The notes: generated by a model from the letters alone, not told the origin. A stretch of 40,705 bases of DNA from Candidatus Rokuibacteriota bacterium (GCA_003221515.1 QHSI01000116.1:1-40705); one strand, 5' to 3'. Positions 8,876 through 17,325 are shown, counted from the stretch's first letter. Numbers and translations are program-made.

Positions 8876-9564
8876 TGCTGGAGATCCGCGAGATCCACAC
8901 CTACTACGGCGGCAGCCACGTGCTGCAGGGCATCTCGCTGCGCTTGGCGCGCGGTCAGGTCGTGGGCATCCTGGGGCGGAACGGCATGGGCAAGACGACG
9001 CTGATCCGCTCGATCATCGGCTTCACGCCGCCTCGCCAGGGGCAGATCCTGTTCAAGGACCACGACATCACGGCGTGGCCGTCGAACCGCGCGGTGGCGC
9101 TCGGGCTCGGGCTCGTGCCGCAGGGCCGTCGCGTCTTCCCGACGTTGAGCGTGCTGGAGAACCTCTCGGTGGCAGCCAAGAGCGGCGGCGAGTGGACGCT
9201 CGACCGCGTGCTGGACCTGTTCCCGCGCCTTCGCGAGCGCGGCGCTCACCGCGCCGGCAAGCTCTCCGGCGGCGAGCAGCAGATGCTGGCGATCGCGCGC
9301 GCCCTCATGACCAATCCCGAGCTCTTGTTGATGGACGAGCCCACCGAAGGGCTGGCGCCCCTGCTGGTCCGCGAGGTCGGCCGCGTCATCGAGAGCCTCA
9401 AGGCGCGGGGGCTCTCGATCCTGCTCGTGGAGCAGAACCTGCCGCTGGCCCTGCGAGTGGCCGACCACGTCCACGTCCTCTCGCGCGGCCGGGTCGTGCA
9501 CTCCGGCGCGCCCGACGCGCTGTGGCGGAACGAGGAGATCAAGTCACGGTATCTCGGGCTCTGA
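8875..9564 (+). CDS. livF: ABC transporter ATP-binding protein, LivF family
   Basis: This is the second ATPase of the importer, 229 residues, the usual LivF length. It starts MLEIREIHTYYGGSHVLQGI, close to the LivF consensus. Walker A is GRNGMGKTT, the Q-loop region reads LVPQGRRVFPTL, the signature is LSGGEQQML, and Walker B is LLLMDEPTEGLAP. It pairs with LivG to drive the LivHM channel. It is followed after 10 nt by a dehydrogenase in the same direction, so the importer and downstream enzymes are probably co-transcribed. Confidence 0.93.
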   Translation: MLEIREIHTYYGGSHVLQGISLRLARGQVVGILGRNGMGKTTLIRSIIGFTPPRQGQILFKDHDITAWPSNRAVALGLGLVPQGRRVFPTLSVLENLSVAAKSGGEWTLDRVLDLFPRLRERGAHRAGKLSGGEQQMLAIARALMTNPELLLMDEPTEGLAPLLVREVGRVIESLKARGLSILLVEQNLPLALRVADHVHVLSRGRVVHSGAPDALWRNEEIKSRYLGL

Positions 9565-9574
9565 GGGACACGCG

Positions 9575-10459
9575 ATGAAACGCATCGGGATCGTCGGCGT
9601 CGGGCTCCTCGGCACCGCGGTGGCCTCGCGCCTCCTCGAGGGCGGCTTCGAGGTGGCGGGCTACGACACGCTGCCCGGCCAGCTGGTACCGCTCCGCTCG
9701 CGGGGGCTCGTCGCCGCCGCGAGCCTCGCGGACGCCGCGACCAACGCCGACGCGATCTTCACGATCCTGCCGTCGCCCGATTCCGTGGACGCGGCGTTTC
9801 TGGGCGCCGGCGGGCTCCTCGACGCGGCGCCGCCGTCCGCGACGCTGATCCAGATGAGCACGATCTCGCCCGCGCTGACGCGGCGCCTCGCCGACGCCGC
9901 GGCGGCGAAGGCGCGCGCCTTCCTCGACGCCCCGATGAGCGGAACGAGCGCGATGGTGGCGCGCGGCGACTGCGTGATCTTCGTGGGCGGCGACCCGGGT
10001 CACCTCGAGGCCTGCCGGCCGGCCTTCTCGGCGATCGCGCGCCGGACGGTCCACGTGGGCGCGGCCGGCATGGCCTCGCTCGCCAAGCTCGCGACGAATC
10101 TCCTGGTGGGGCTCAACACCGCGGCGCTCGCCGAGGCGCTGGTGCTCGGCGCCAAGGGCGGGCTCGACCCGGCCCTGCTCGTCGAGATCCTGCGCGACAG
10201 CGCGGCCGCCTCGAAAATGCTCGAGGTCCGCGGCCCGCTGATGGTCGGCCACCGCTTCGAGCCTCAGATGAAGCTCGATCTCTTCCTCAAGGATTTCCGC
10301 CTGATGCTGGAGGAGGGGCAGCGCCTCGGCGTGGCGCTGCCGCTGACGAGCCTCACCCAGCAGCTCTGCACCGCGACCGCCGCCGCTGGACGAGGCGGCG
10401 AGGATCTGGCTGCGCTCATCATCACGCTCGAAGCGATGGCCGGGCTCAGGCGAGCGTGA
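9575..10459 (+). CDS. NAD(P)-dependent 3-hydroxyisobutyrate dehydrogenase / tartronate semialdehyde reductase family protein
   Basis: This 294-residue beta-hydroxyacid dehydrogenase has an N-terminal Rossmann domain (GVGLLGTAVAS at residues 6-16), the family signature DAPMSGTSAMVARGD near residue 120, and the catalytic lysine in SLAKLATNLLVG near residue 170. Known members interconvert 3-hydroxy acids and their semialdehydes, for example 3-hydroxyisobutyrate or glycerate/tartronate semialdehyde. The ATG at 9575 follows GAGGGA, a fair ribosome site. It sits between the importer and a UbiD decarboxylase, so it probably acts on an intermediate of the imported compound. Substrate cannot be decided from sequence. 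Confidence 0.88.
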   Translation: MKRIGIVGVGLLGTAVASRLLEGGFEVAGYDTLPGQLVPLRSRGLVAAASLADAATNADAIFTILPSPDSVDAAFLGAGGLLDAAPPSATLIQMSTISPALTRRLADAAAAKARAFLDAPMSGTSAMVARGDCVIFVGGDPGHLEACRPAFSAIARRTVHVGAAGMASLAKLATNLLVGLNTAALAEALVLGAKGGLDPALLVEILRDSAAASKMLEVRGPLMVGHRFEPQMKLDLFLKDFRLMLEEGQRLGVALPLTSLTQQLCTATAAAGRGGEDLAALIITLEAMAGLRRA

Positions 10460-10488
10460 TCGTGAGGATCATGCGGCCCGACCCGGGG

Positions 10489-10494
10489 TAGGAT
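10489..10494 (+). promoter_or_regulatory. Candidate -10 box close to the UbiD start
   Basis: TAGGAT ends 8 nt before ATG 10503. No -35 and only a weak ribosome site are seen. If used, transcription would begin at or next to the start codon, giving a leaderless message. Confidence 0.3.
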
Positions 10495-10502
10495 CGTCGC
10501 GC

Positions 10503-11879
10503 ATGGCGGACCAGGACCTCCGGAGCTTCGTGAGGGCGTACGGGCGCGCCCACCCCGGCGAGGTGATCCACGTCGCCGACCCCGTCTCGATCGAAGAGGA
10601 CGTGATGGCGCTCGTGCTCGAGTACGAGCGCCGGCGCCGCTATCCGATCCTCTTCTTCGAGAAAGTCGAGGGCTCGGACATCCCGATCGTGTGCAACGTC
10701 GTGGCGAGCCGTCGCGCCCTGGCCTGGGCCCTCGGCGTCTCGCCGACGGCGCTGGCCGCCGAGTACGCGCGCCGCATCAAGGACCACATCAAGCCGGTCG
10801 TCACGCCGAGCCCGGCCTTCCATCAGCGCGTGCTCACGGGGTCGGCGCTCGACCTGGCGGCGCTCCCCATTCCACGCTACTTCCCGGGCGACGCCGGGCG
10901 CTACCTCACCGCCGGGATGCTGGTCGCGCGCGATCTCGACACCGGCGTCGAGACCGAGGGATATCACCGCTTCCAGGTGAAGGGCCGCGACCGCATGGGG
11001 GTCAGCCTCCACTCGCGCCGCCGTATGTTCGAGTATCAGCGGCGTGCCGAGGCGACCGGTCGGCCGCTGCCCTGCGCGGTCGTGCTGGGGCTGCATCCCC
11101 TCGTGTCGATGGGCTCGCTCGCCTATCCCGCGCCCGACGTCGGCAAGTTCGAGGTCGTGGGCGGGCTGCTGGGCGAGCCGCTCGAGATCGCGCGGTGCAC
11201 CGCCATCGACCTGCACGTGCCGGCGGCGGCCGAGATCGTGATCGAGGGCGAGATCCTGCCGAACGTGCGTGAGCCCGAGGGCCCGTTCGGCGAGTTCACC
11301 GGCTACGTCTCGCGCCGCTCCACCGAGCACGTCTTCGTCGCGACGGCGATCGCCATGCGGGAGCGCCCATGGTTCCAGTCGATCGGCTCCGGGCGCGCCG
11401 GCGATCACATCACCACGCTCGGGCTCGTTCGGGAGGCCGAGATCGCCAACGCGCTCGCGCGCGTCATCCCCAACGTACGGGGCGTGCACGTGCCGCTGTC
11501 CGGCACCTCGTCGTTCACCGCCTACGTCTCGATCGCCCAGAGCCGTCCGGGCGAGGCGAAGCACGTGATCCCCATCGTGCTCGGCGTCGATCACTACCTG
11601 AAGTTGGTCATCGTGGTGGACGACGACATCGACGTCTTCGACGAAGCCGAGGTGCTGTGGGCCGTCGCCACCCGCATGCAGGCCGACCGCGACCTGGTCG
11701 TCATCGCCGGGAGCCTCGGCGCCATGCTCGACCCGAGCGCGGACGATCGCGGGGTCACCGCCAAGCTCGGCATCGATGCGACTCGGCCGTTCGGCGAGCC
11801 GTTCGCGGAGAAGCTGGTGATGACGCCCGAGAAAATGGCCTGGGCCCGGGCGCTCGTCGACCGCCTCGCTCAGCGATAG
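10503..11879 (+). CDS. UbiD family decarboxylase
   Basis: This is a 458-residue member of the prenylated-flavin-dependent UbiD family, which reversibly decarboxylates aromatic or alpha,beta-unsaturated acids in the cytoplasm. The conserved EGPFGEFTGY segment supplies Glu259 and Glu264, matching the family glutamates spaced by five, and Arg156 in YHRFQ is the likely partner arginine. The N-terminal half contains IPIVCNVVASRRALAWALG, typical of the family. The cofactor-making partner UbiX is not in the window. The gene is 43 nt after a dehydrogenase and 13 nt before a cyclase gene, so it is probably part of a catabolic unit. Whether it decarboxylates or carboxylates in vivo is unknown. Confidence 0.92.
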   Translation: MADQDLRSFVRAYGRAHPGEVIHVADPVSIEEDVMALVLEYERRRRYPILFFEKVEGSDIPIVCNVVASRRALAWALGVSPTALAAEYARRIKDHIKPVVTPSPAFHQRVLTGSALDLAALPIPRYFPGDAGRYLTAGMLVARDLDTGVETEGYHRFQVKGRDRMGVSLHSRRRMFEYQRRAEATGRPLPCAVVLGLHPLVSMGSLAYPAPDVGKFEVVGGLLGEPLEIARCTAIDLHVPAAAEIVIEGEILPNVREPEGPFGEFTGYVSRRSTEHVFVATAIAMRERPWFQSIGSGRAGDHITTLGLVREAEIANALARVIPNVRGVHVPLSGTSSFTAYVSIAQSRPGEAKHVIPIVLGVDHYLKLVIVVDDDIDVFDEAEVLWAVATRMQADRDLVVIAGSLGAMLDPSADDRGVTAKLGIDATRPFGEPFAEKLVMTPEKMAWARALVDRLAQR

Positions 11880-11892
11880 GAGACCCATCCGC

Positions 11893-12558
11893 GTGAAGCG
11901 CTACATCGATCTGTCCGTGACCGTCAACGACACGACGATGTCCCCACCGTCCACTAACATGCGGCTCGAGATCACCCCGCACCGGCGCGGACCGGGGTTC
12001 TGGCAGGTGTCGAGCGTCAACCAGAGCCTTCACACCGGGGCGCACATCGACTCGCCGCTCCACGTCTACCGGGACGGGATCACGACCGCGGAGATCTCGC
12101 TCGATCAGGTGCTGGGCGAGGCCCTCGTCGTCGATCTCTCGTTCGCGGGCGCCAACCACAAGATCACGATCGACGACCTCAAGCGCGGGGGCGCGGACGA
12201 CGTGCGCCAGGGCGACATCGTGCTCCTGCGCACCGGGTGGACCGACGCGATGTACGGCCGATGGCCCGACTACTTCACGCAGTCGCCGTATTTCCCGCCG
12301 GAGACGGCGGAGTGGCTGGTCGCGCGGGGTCCCAAGAACATCGGCTTCGATTTCTTCGAGGAGTACTGCGCGCGCCTGCCGGACTTCTCGTCCGAGGACT
12401 TCCCGATGCATCGGGTGATCCTCGGCGCCGGCGTCGTGATCATGGAGGGGTTGACGAACCTGGGGGCCCTGCCCCGGCGGCGCGTGGATTTCGCCGCGCC
12501 CTTCTACAAGATCGCCGGCACCGAAGGCGCCCCCGCTCGCTTCTTCGCGACGATCTGA
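11893..12558 (+). CDS. Cyclase family metal-dependent hydrolase (kynurenine formamidase-like)
   Basis: This 221-residue protein belongs to the cyclase/KynB-type superfamily, which hydrolyses amides, lactones or formyl groups with a bound metal. The metal motif is HTGAHIDSPLH: His47, His51, Asp53 and His57, differing from the usual HxGTHxDxPxH only in an Ala for Thr. A second conserved stretch, GFDFFEEY, lies in the latter half. The start is GTG at 11893 with AGGAGA 8-13 nt upstream. It directly follows the UbiD gene and probably belongs to the same transcript. It could open a cyclic intermediate, but the tryptophan pathway is not otherwise present here. Confidence 0.88.
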   Translation: MKRYIDLSVTVNDTTMSPPSTNMRLEITPHRRGPGFWQVSSVNQSLHTGAHIDSPLHVYRDGITTAEISLDQVLGEALVVDLSFAGANHKITIDDLKRGGADDVRQGDIVLLRTGWTDAMYGRWPDYFTQSPYFPPETAEWLVARGPKNIGFDFFEEYCARLPDFSSEDFPMHRVILGAGVVIMEGLTNLGALPRRRVDFAAPFYKIAGTEGAPARFFATI

Positions 12559-12717
12559 TCGACACTGGCCTGGGCGAGGATCCTCCTGGCGAGCGTTTCA
12601 CGGCGGGTCACTCTGGCACGCGACTTTGGGGTTCGGGGCTCGACCCGGACGGATGGTACTATGTGGACGCACCATTTCGGTGCGGGTTTCAGCGCTCTTC
12701 CCGATCTGGGGAGGATC

Positions 12718-13206
12718 ATGGATCTGCTCGAGGTGAAGAGCCGTATCGCTGAAGCCCTCGTCGAAGCTATCTTCCGTCGCGCCCGCTACCAGATCCGCCC
12801 CTTCCGCACCGACGCGTTTCCGCTGCGCTTCGGGCGCGAGGACTTCTCGCCGGACTTCCGCGTCTCCTCCGAGTCGGAGGGCGGCTCCGAGTTCCTGGTC
12901 GAGGTCAAATACCGGCCCTCGGCCTACCAGTTCGTCTCGGTCGAGAACCAGCGGGGCGAGCGCTCGATCTTCCACATGGCGCGGCGCCAGTGGCCCAACC
13001 TCTACTTCGTCCTGGTGACCGACCGGCCGGAATCCGGCCGCTCCTGTTTCCAGGCGATCGCCTTCGGCGCGCTGCGACCGGGCGAGCCGTTTCAGACCGT
13101 GGACCTCGTGGAGCTGAAGGAGCTGCGGATCTTCCAGCACAACATCGAGGACCACGAGGAGCTGATCCGCCGCATCTTCTCGCTGCTGACCGGCGCCCAG
13201 TCCTGA
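12718..13206 (+). CDS. Unknown small protein with a PD-(D/E)xK nuclease-like signature
   Basis: I do not recognise the family. The 162-residue protein contains Pro45-Asp46 and then Glu62-Val63-Lys64, with Glu12 or Glu16 in an N-terminal helix. This is the order and spacing expected of a PD-(D/E)xK active site, found in restriction-type and repair nucleases; the surrounding strands (FLVEVKYRP, LYFVLVTDR) also fit that fold. I chose ATG 12718 because GGGGAGG lies 4 nt upstream; ATG 12661 would add 19 residues and lacks a site. The gap before it (12559-12717) contains a TACTAT at 12657 but no clear promoter. No methylase or other defence gene is adjacent, so a housekeeping role or a degenerate nuclease fold are both possible. 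Confidence 0.7.
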   Translation: MDLLEVKSRIAEALVEAIFRRARYQIRPFRTDAFPLRFGREDFSPDFRVSSESEGGSEFLVEVKYRPSAYQFVSVENQRGERSIFHMARRQWPNLYFVLVTDRPESGRSCFQAIAFGALRPGEPFQTVDLVELKELRIFQHNIEDHEELIRRIFSLLTGAQS

Positions 13207-13212
13207 CGCCGC

Positions 13213-13944
13213 TCAGATCGCCCGCATCACCAGCCAGACGCCGAGCACGGCCAGGAAGATCAGGACCGCGCGGTTGAACGTCCGCTGATCGAGTTTGTCC
13301 TGTAGCCGGACCCCCAGGCCGAAGCCGACCAGCGCCGCCGCGGTCAGCCCCACCGAGGCCAGCACGATCCCGCCGCTCAGGAGTCCGTACCACGCGAGCG
13401 TGGCGAGCTGCACCGCCTTGACGATGAGAAAGCTGAACGCGACCGAGCGGACGAACTCGCGCTTGTCCATGCCCAGCGCGATGAAGTAGACCGCCAGCGG
13501 CGTCCCGGGCGCGTTGGTGATCCCGCCCATGATCCCGGCGACGAGGCCGACGGGCGCCGCGAGCATCCGCTCCCACCGCCGATCCACTCGCGGCGAGAAG
13601 CGAACGAGCTCGAACAGGACGAAGGCGAGGACGAACGCGCCGAGGATCAGCGTCACCGCCCGGCCCGACAGCGCGACCAGGAGCTTGGTGCCGACGACGG
13701 TTCCTAGCATCGTGAAGACCAGCAGCGGCGCGAGCCGGCGCGGGGTGTCGCCCACCGGCCCCTGACGGCGGAGCTGGATCCCGTCCATCACGAGGTTCGG
13801 GATGACCAGCGACGCCACCGCGACCTTCACGTCGACGAAGAGCGCCAGCAGCGGCGTGCCCAGCGTGGGGAACCCGAAGCCGATCGCGCCCTTGACGAAC
13901 GCGGCGACGAAGACCGCGGCGACCGCGCCGAGGGCTAGCGCGAG
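13213..13944 (-). CDS. TauE/SafE family sulfite/anion permease (start codon unclear)
   Basis: The protein of about 243 residues has the TauE/SafE pattern: AAFVKGAIGFGFPTLGTPLL near the N-terminus, a repeated second half with GLVAGIMGGITNAPGTPLAVY, and roughly eight hydrophobic segments. Family members export sulfite, sulfoacetate or related anions across the inner membrane. The start is a problem: the frame is open upstream into the oxidoreductase gene, but no ATG, GTG or TTG lies where the first helix begins; the boundary given (CTC at 13944) is approximate. It overlaps the stop of the upstream gene, so reinitiation by coupling is possible. The first canonical codon inside is a GTG after the first helix, which would delete that helix. 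Confidence 0.8.
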   Translation of the reverse strand, partial: LALALGAVAAVFVAAFVKGAIGFGFPTLGTPLLALFVDVKVAVASLVIPNLVMDGIQLRRQGPVGDTPRRLAPLLVFTMLGTVVGTKLLVALSGRAVTLILGAFVLAFVLFELVRFSPRVDRRWERMLAAPVGLVAGIMGGITNAPGTPLAVYFIALGMDKREFVRSVAFSFLIVKAVQLATLAWYGLLSGGIVLASVGLTAAALVGFGLGVRLQDKLDQRTFNRAVLIFLAVLGVWLVMRAI

Positions 13945-16796
13945 AGGGCCTCTCGCAGTACCTCGGCGGGGTGCTTCGCCCGCCGGCCGGCCAGGTGCTG
14001 GATCTGCTGGCGACAGGAGATGCCGGGGGCGACGATCTCCGTCTCCGCCGGCGCGGCCTTCACGGCCGGCGCCAGCCGGCGGTTGCCGAGCGCGACCGAG
14101 ACGTCGTAGTGCTCGCGCTCGAAGCCGAATGAGCCGGCCATCCCGCAGCAGCCCGAATCCACCTCGGAGACCTCGAACCCCGCCCAGCGGAGCGCTGCGA
14201 CCGTCGGCGCCGTGCCCACCAGCGCCTTCTGGTGACAGTGGCCGTGGAGCAGCGCCTTGCGGCCGTTGGGGCCGAACTTCAACGCCAGGCCGCGGCCCCG
14301 CTCGCGAACGAGGAACTCCTCGAACAGGAGCGACTGGCGCGCGACGGCGCGGGCGTCGTCGGTGCGGAGCAGATCGACGGTCTCGTCGCGCAGCGTGAGC
14401 AGGCAGGAGGGCTCGAGCCCGACGATCGCCACGCCGCGCCGTGCATAGGGCGCCAGCTGCGCCACGTTCCAGGCGGCGTGCTCGCGCGCCTGGGTCAACA
14501 TGCCCTTGGAGATCAGCGGGCGTCCGCAGCACTTGCGATCGACCAGCACCGCGCGGTAGCCGGCGGACTCGAGCACCTCGACGGCGGCGCGCGCGATCTC
14601 CGGCACGTTGTAGGTCACGAACGTATCGTTGAACAGCACCACCTCGCCGCGCGGCGCCGCCGCGGGCGGCGTGTGGCGCCTGAACCAATCATCGAACGTC
14701 TCCGCCGCCAGCGACGGCAGCGGCCGGCGCCGGTCGATCCCGGCGATCTTCTCGAGCGCCCAGCGACTCGGCGCCAGGCCGGAGAGCCGGTTGACGAGCG
14801 CGGGCAGCCGGGAGCCCAGGCGATTGACCTTCGCGATCTGGCCGAAGAGCCGATTGCGGAGCGGCAGCCCGTTGGCCTCGTAGTAATGGTGGAGGAACTC
14901 GTACTTGAGCTTCGCCATGTCCACGTTCGCCGGACACTCGGCCTTGCACCCCTTGCACTCGAGGCAGAGGTCCATGACCTCGTAGAGCCGCCGGCCGGTG
15001 AACTCCGCCTTCGGCAGGCGGCCGGACAGCGCCGCCCGCAGCGCGTTGGCGCGGCCGCGCGTCGAGTGCTCCTCGTCCTTCGTGGCCATGTAGGACGGGC
15101 ACATCGTGCCCTCGAGGGTCTTGCGGCAGGCGCCGACGCCGTTGCACATCTCGATCGCCGCCGCGAAGCCGCCCTGCTCCGAGAAATCGAGCAGCGTCGA
15201 CGGCTCCCACGTCGTGTACTGGGTGCCGTAGCGGAGATGGTCGGTGATCCCGACCGGGGCCACGAGGTTGCCGGGGTTCATCCGGTTGTCCGGGTCGAAG
15301 GCGTGCTTGAGCTCGCGAAACGCCTGCATCAACCGTGGACCGAACAGCTTTTCCAGGTACGGGCTGCGCGCCCGGCCGTCGCCGTGCTCGCTCGACAAGG
15401 TCCCGCGGAACCTCACCACCAGGTCGGTGATCTCGTCGGCGATCGCGCGCACCTGCTCGAGGCCGCGCGGCGTCTTGAGGTCGATGACCGGCCGGATGTG
15501 CAGGCAGCCGACGGAGCAGTGGCCGTAGTAGGCGCCGACGGTGTCGTGCTTGGCGAAGATCTCGCGGAAGCTCGACACGAACTCGGCGAGGTGCCGCGGC
15601 TCGACCGCGGTGTCCTCGACGAAGGCGATCGGCTTCTTGTCGCCCTTCATCCCGAGCAGCAGGCCCAGGCCGGCCTTGCGGAGCTTCCAGATCGACTGCT
15701 GCTCGGCGGTGTCGCGGGCGACGTGCGCGGCGTAGCCGAAGCGCCCGCGCTGCCGGCAGGCGTCCAGCGCCTCGATCTTCGCCCGCACCTCGGCGTCGGT
15801 CTCGCCGGCGTACTCGACGATCATGATCGCCGCCGGGTCGCCCTGGACGAATCCCATCCGCTGCGACTGCTCGATGTTGTTGCGCGCCAGGTCGAGGATC
15901 ATCTTGTCGGTCAGCTCGACGGCGTACGGGCCGGTCTCGAGGATCGGCTGCGAGGACTCCAGCGCCTCCTGGATGTCGTGGTAGTGGATCACCTCGAGCG
16001 CCGTCTTCCGCGGGCGCCGCACCAGCCGGACCCTCGCCTCGAGCACGGTCACCAGCGTGCCCTCGGAGCCGACGACGACCCGCGCCATGTTCAGCGGCCG
16101 GTCCTTCACCAATTCATCCAGGTTGTAGCCGGAGACGCGGCGCCAGTGCGCGGGATAGCGGGTGCGGATCTCGTCCGCGTACGTGTCACGGATGCGCGCG
16201 ACCTCGCGGTAGATCTCTCCCTCGAGCCCGGGCGCCCGGCACTTGGCCGCGAAGGCCTCGGGCGTCACCTCGCCGAAGACCGCGCGGCTGCCGTCGGCGA
16301 GCCGCGTCGTCAGCTCGATGACGTGCTCGACGGTGAGGCCGTACGCGATCGAGTGGGAGCCGCCCGAATTGTTGCCGAGCATGCCGCCGAGCGTCGCGCG
16401 GTTCGACGTCGAGGTGTCCGGGCCGAACTGCAGGCCGAGCGACCGCACCTGGTCGTTCAGGTTGTCCTGCACGAGTCCCGGCTGTACGCGCGCCCAGAGC
16501 TCCTCGGCGTTGACCTCGAGCATCTGGTCCATGTGGCGCGAGAAGTCGAGCACGAGGGCGTGATTCACCGTCTGTCCGGTGAGCGACGTGCCGCCGCCAC
16601 GCGGCAGGACGGCCACGCGATGCCGGCGGGCGACCTCGAGCGCGGCCTGCACGTCGTCCCCGTCGCGCGGGATCACGACGCCGACGGGCTCGACCTGGTA
16701 CATCGACGCGTCGGTGGAGTAGAGGAGACGCGACGCCGCGTCGAAGCGGACGTCCCCACGGATCACGTTGCGGAGCTCGCGTTCGAGGTCGTTCAC
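13935..16796 (-). CDS. FAD-linked oxidase fused to Fe-S domain (GlcD-GlcF / YdiJ-like D-2-hydroxyacid dehydrogenase)
   Basis: This 953-residue flavoprotein joins a GlcD-like half and a GlcF-like half. The FAD_binding_4 region shows PRGGGTSLTGQTVNH and NNSGGSHSIAYG. Two Fe-S motifs follow: CNGVGACRK with a later CP near residue 550, and CLECKGCKAECPAN near residue 610. CCG motifs of the heterodisulfide-reductase type lie at 756-757 and near 882. Such proteins oxidise D-lactate, D-2-hydroxyglutarate or glycolate and pass electrons to a quinone. The open frame extends far upstream; I chose GTG 16796 because homology begins there and a perfect TATAAT lies 6 nt before it. It is divergent from a thioredoxin-like gene. 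Confidence 0.92.
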   Translation of the reverse strand: MNDLERELRNVIRGDVRFDAASRLLYSTDASMYQVEPVGVVIPRDGDDVQAALEVARRHRVAVLPRGGGTSLTGQTVNHALVLDFSRHMDQMLEVNAEELWARVQPGLVQDNLNDQVRSLGLQFGPDTSTSNRATLGGMLGNNSGGSHSIAYGLTVEHVIELTTRLADGSRAVFGEVTPEAFAAKCRAPGLEGEIYREVARIRDTYADEIRTRYPAHWRRVSGYNLDELVKDRPLNMARVVVGSEGTLVTVLEARVRLVRRPRKTALEVIHYHDIQEALESSQPILETGPYAVELTDKMILDLARNNIEQSQRMGFVQGDPAAIMIVEYAGETDAEVRAKIEALDACRQRGRFGYAAHVARDTAEQQSIWKLRKAGLGLLLGMKGDKKPIAFVEDTAVEPRHLAEFVSSFREIFAKHDTVGAYYGHCSVGCLHIRPVIDLKTPRGLEQVRAIADEITDLVVRFRGTLSSEHGDGRARSPYLEKLFGPRLMQAFRELKHAFDPDNRMNPGNLVAPVGITDHLRYGTQYTTWEPSTLLDFSEQGGFAAAIEMCNGVGACRKTLEGTMCPSYMATKDEEHSTRGRANALRAALSGRLPKAEFTGRRLYEVMDLCLECKGCKAECPANVDMAKLKYEFLHHYYEANGLPLRNRLFGQIAKVNRLGSRLPALVNRLSGLAPSRWALEKIAGIDRRRPLPSLAAETFDDWFRRHTPPAAAPRGEVVLFNDTFVTYNVPEIARAAVEVLESAGYRAVLVDRKCCGRPLISKGMLTQAREHAAWNVAQLAPYARRGVAIVGLEPSCLLTLRDETVDLLRTDDARAVARQSLLFEEFLVRERGRGLALKFGPNGRKALLHGHCHQKALVGTAPTVAALRWAGFEVSEVDSGCCGMAGSFGFEREHYDVSVALGNRRLAPAVKAAPAETEIVAPGISCRQQIQHLAGRRAKHPAEVLREALSR

Positions 16797-16802
16797 CGGG
16801 AC

Positions 16803-16808
16803 ATTATA
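16803..16808 (-). promoter_or_regulatory. Perfect -10 box just before the FAD oxidase start
   Basis: TATAAT on the minus strand ends 6 nt before GTG 16796, so the transcript would begin at or near the start codon. No ribosome site precedes that codon. No good -35 is visible. Confidence 0.5.
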
Positions 16809-16817
16809 CTTTACGGG

Positions 16818-16823
16818 TACTAT
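16818..16823 (+). promoter_or_regulatory. Candidate -10 box just before the thioredoxin-like gene
   Basis: TACTAT ends 6 nt before GTG 16830, with no ribosome site between. It mirrors the minus-strand TATAAT nine bases away, making a compact divergent promoter pair. Confidence 0.4.
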
Positions 16824-16829
16824 AGCGGT

Positions 16830-17324
16830 GTGGCCGCCCGCCTCCTCGCCTTCATCGTGATCCTCGCGCTGCCGGCCGTCGGCCACGCCGCACCGGCGGC
16901 GCCGGGGTTCACGGTGCGGCTCCTCGACGGCAAGACGTCGGTCGACTCGCGCGACCTGATCGGCAAGAAGATCCTGGTGCTGCGCTTCCAGGCGTCGTAC
17001 TGCAAGCCGTGCGCGAAGGAATCGCCGGCGCTCGGGCGACTGGCCGAGCGCTATCGCGCGCGCGGGGTCGAGGTGCTGGCGTTCCATGTCCAGGACACGG
17101 TCGCCGACACGCGGTCCTTCGTGCGCGCCAACAAGGTGACCTACCCGGTCGCCCTCGACCCGAAGCTCTCGATCGGCAACTCGTTCGGCTTCAAGGGCAC
17201 GCCGTACACCGTCGTGATCGATCAGAAGGGCGAGATGGTGGCGCACATCAGCGGCCAGTCCGCCCCCACACGCCTGCCGCGCATCCTCGACGAGCTCTTG
17301 AAGAAAGAGCCGAAGCCCTCCTGA
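16830..17324 (+). CDS. Secreted TlpA/peroxiredoxin-like thioredoxin-fold protein
   Basis: This 164-residue protein has an N-terminal signal segment (hydrophobic core LLAFIVILALPAVG, cleavage about after GHA) and a redoxin fold. The redox motif is Cys58-Lys-Pro-Cys61, and the cis-proline loop is GTPYTVV near residue 133. It probably acts in the periplasm as a thiol-disulfide reductase, possibly in cytochrome maturation. The frame is open 2.6 kb upstream antisense to the FAD oxidase, but the signal peptide fixes the start at GTG 16830. It stops 1 base from the end of the convergent alcohol dehydrogenase gene. Confidence 0.85.
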   Translation: MAARLLAFIVILALPAVGHAAPAAPGFTVRLLDGKTSVDSRDLIGKKILVLRFQASYCKPCAKESPALGRLAERYRARGVEVLAFHVQDTVADTRSFVRANKVTYPVALDPKLSIGNSFGFKGTPYTVVIDQKGEMVAHISGQSAPTRLPRILDELLKKEPKPS

Positions 17325-17325
17325 G

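Noticed and set aside
12626-12662. TTGGGG and TACTAT as a promoter for the PD-(D/E)xK-like gene
   Set aside because: The boxes are about 25 nt apart, too far for a normal spacer; TACTAT alone is weak evidence.
14232-17324. Very long plus-strand open frame opposite the FAD oxidase
   Set aside because: Only its last part (from 16830) looks like protein; the rest is a Glu/Arg/Leu-rich shadow of the GC-rich antisense gene.
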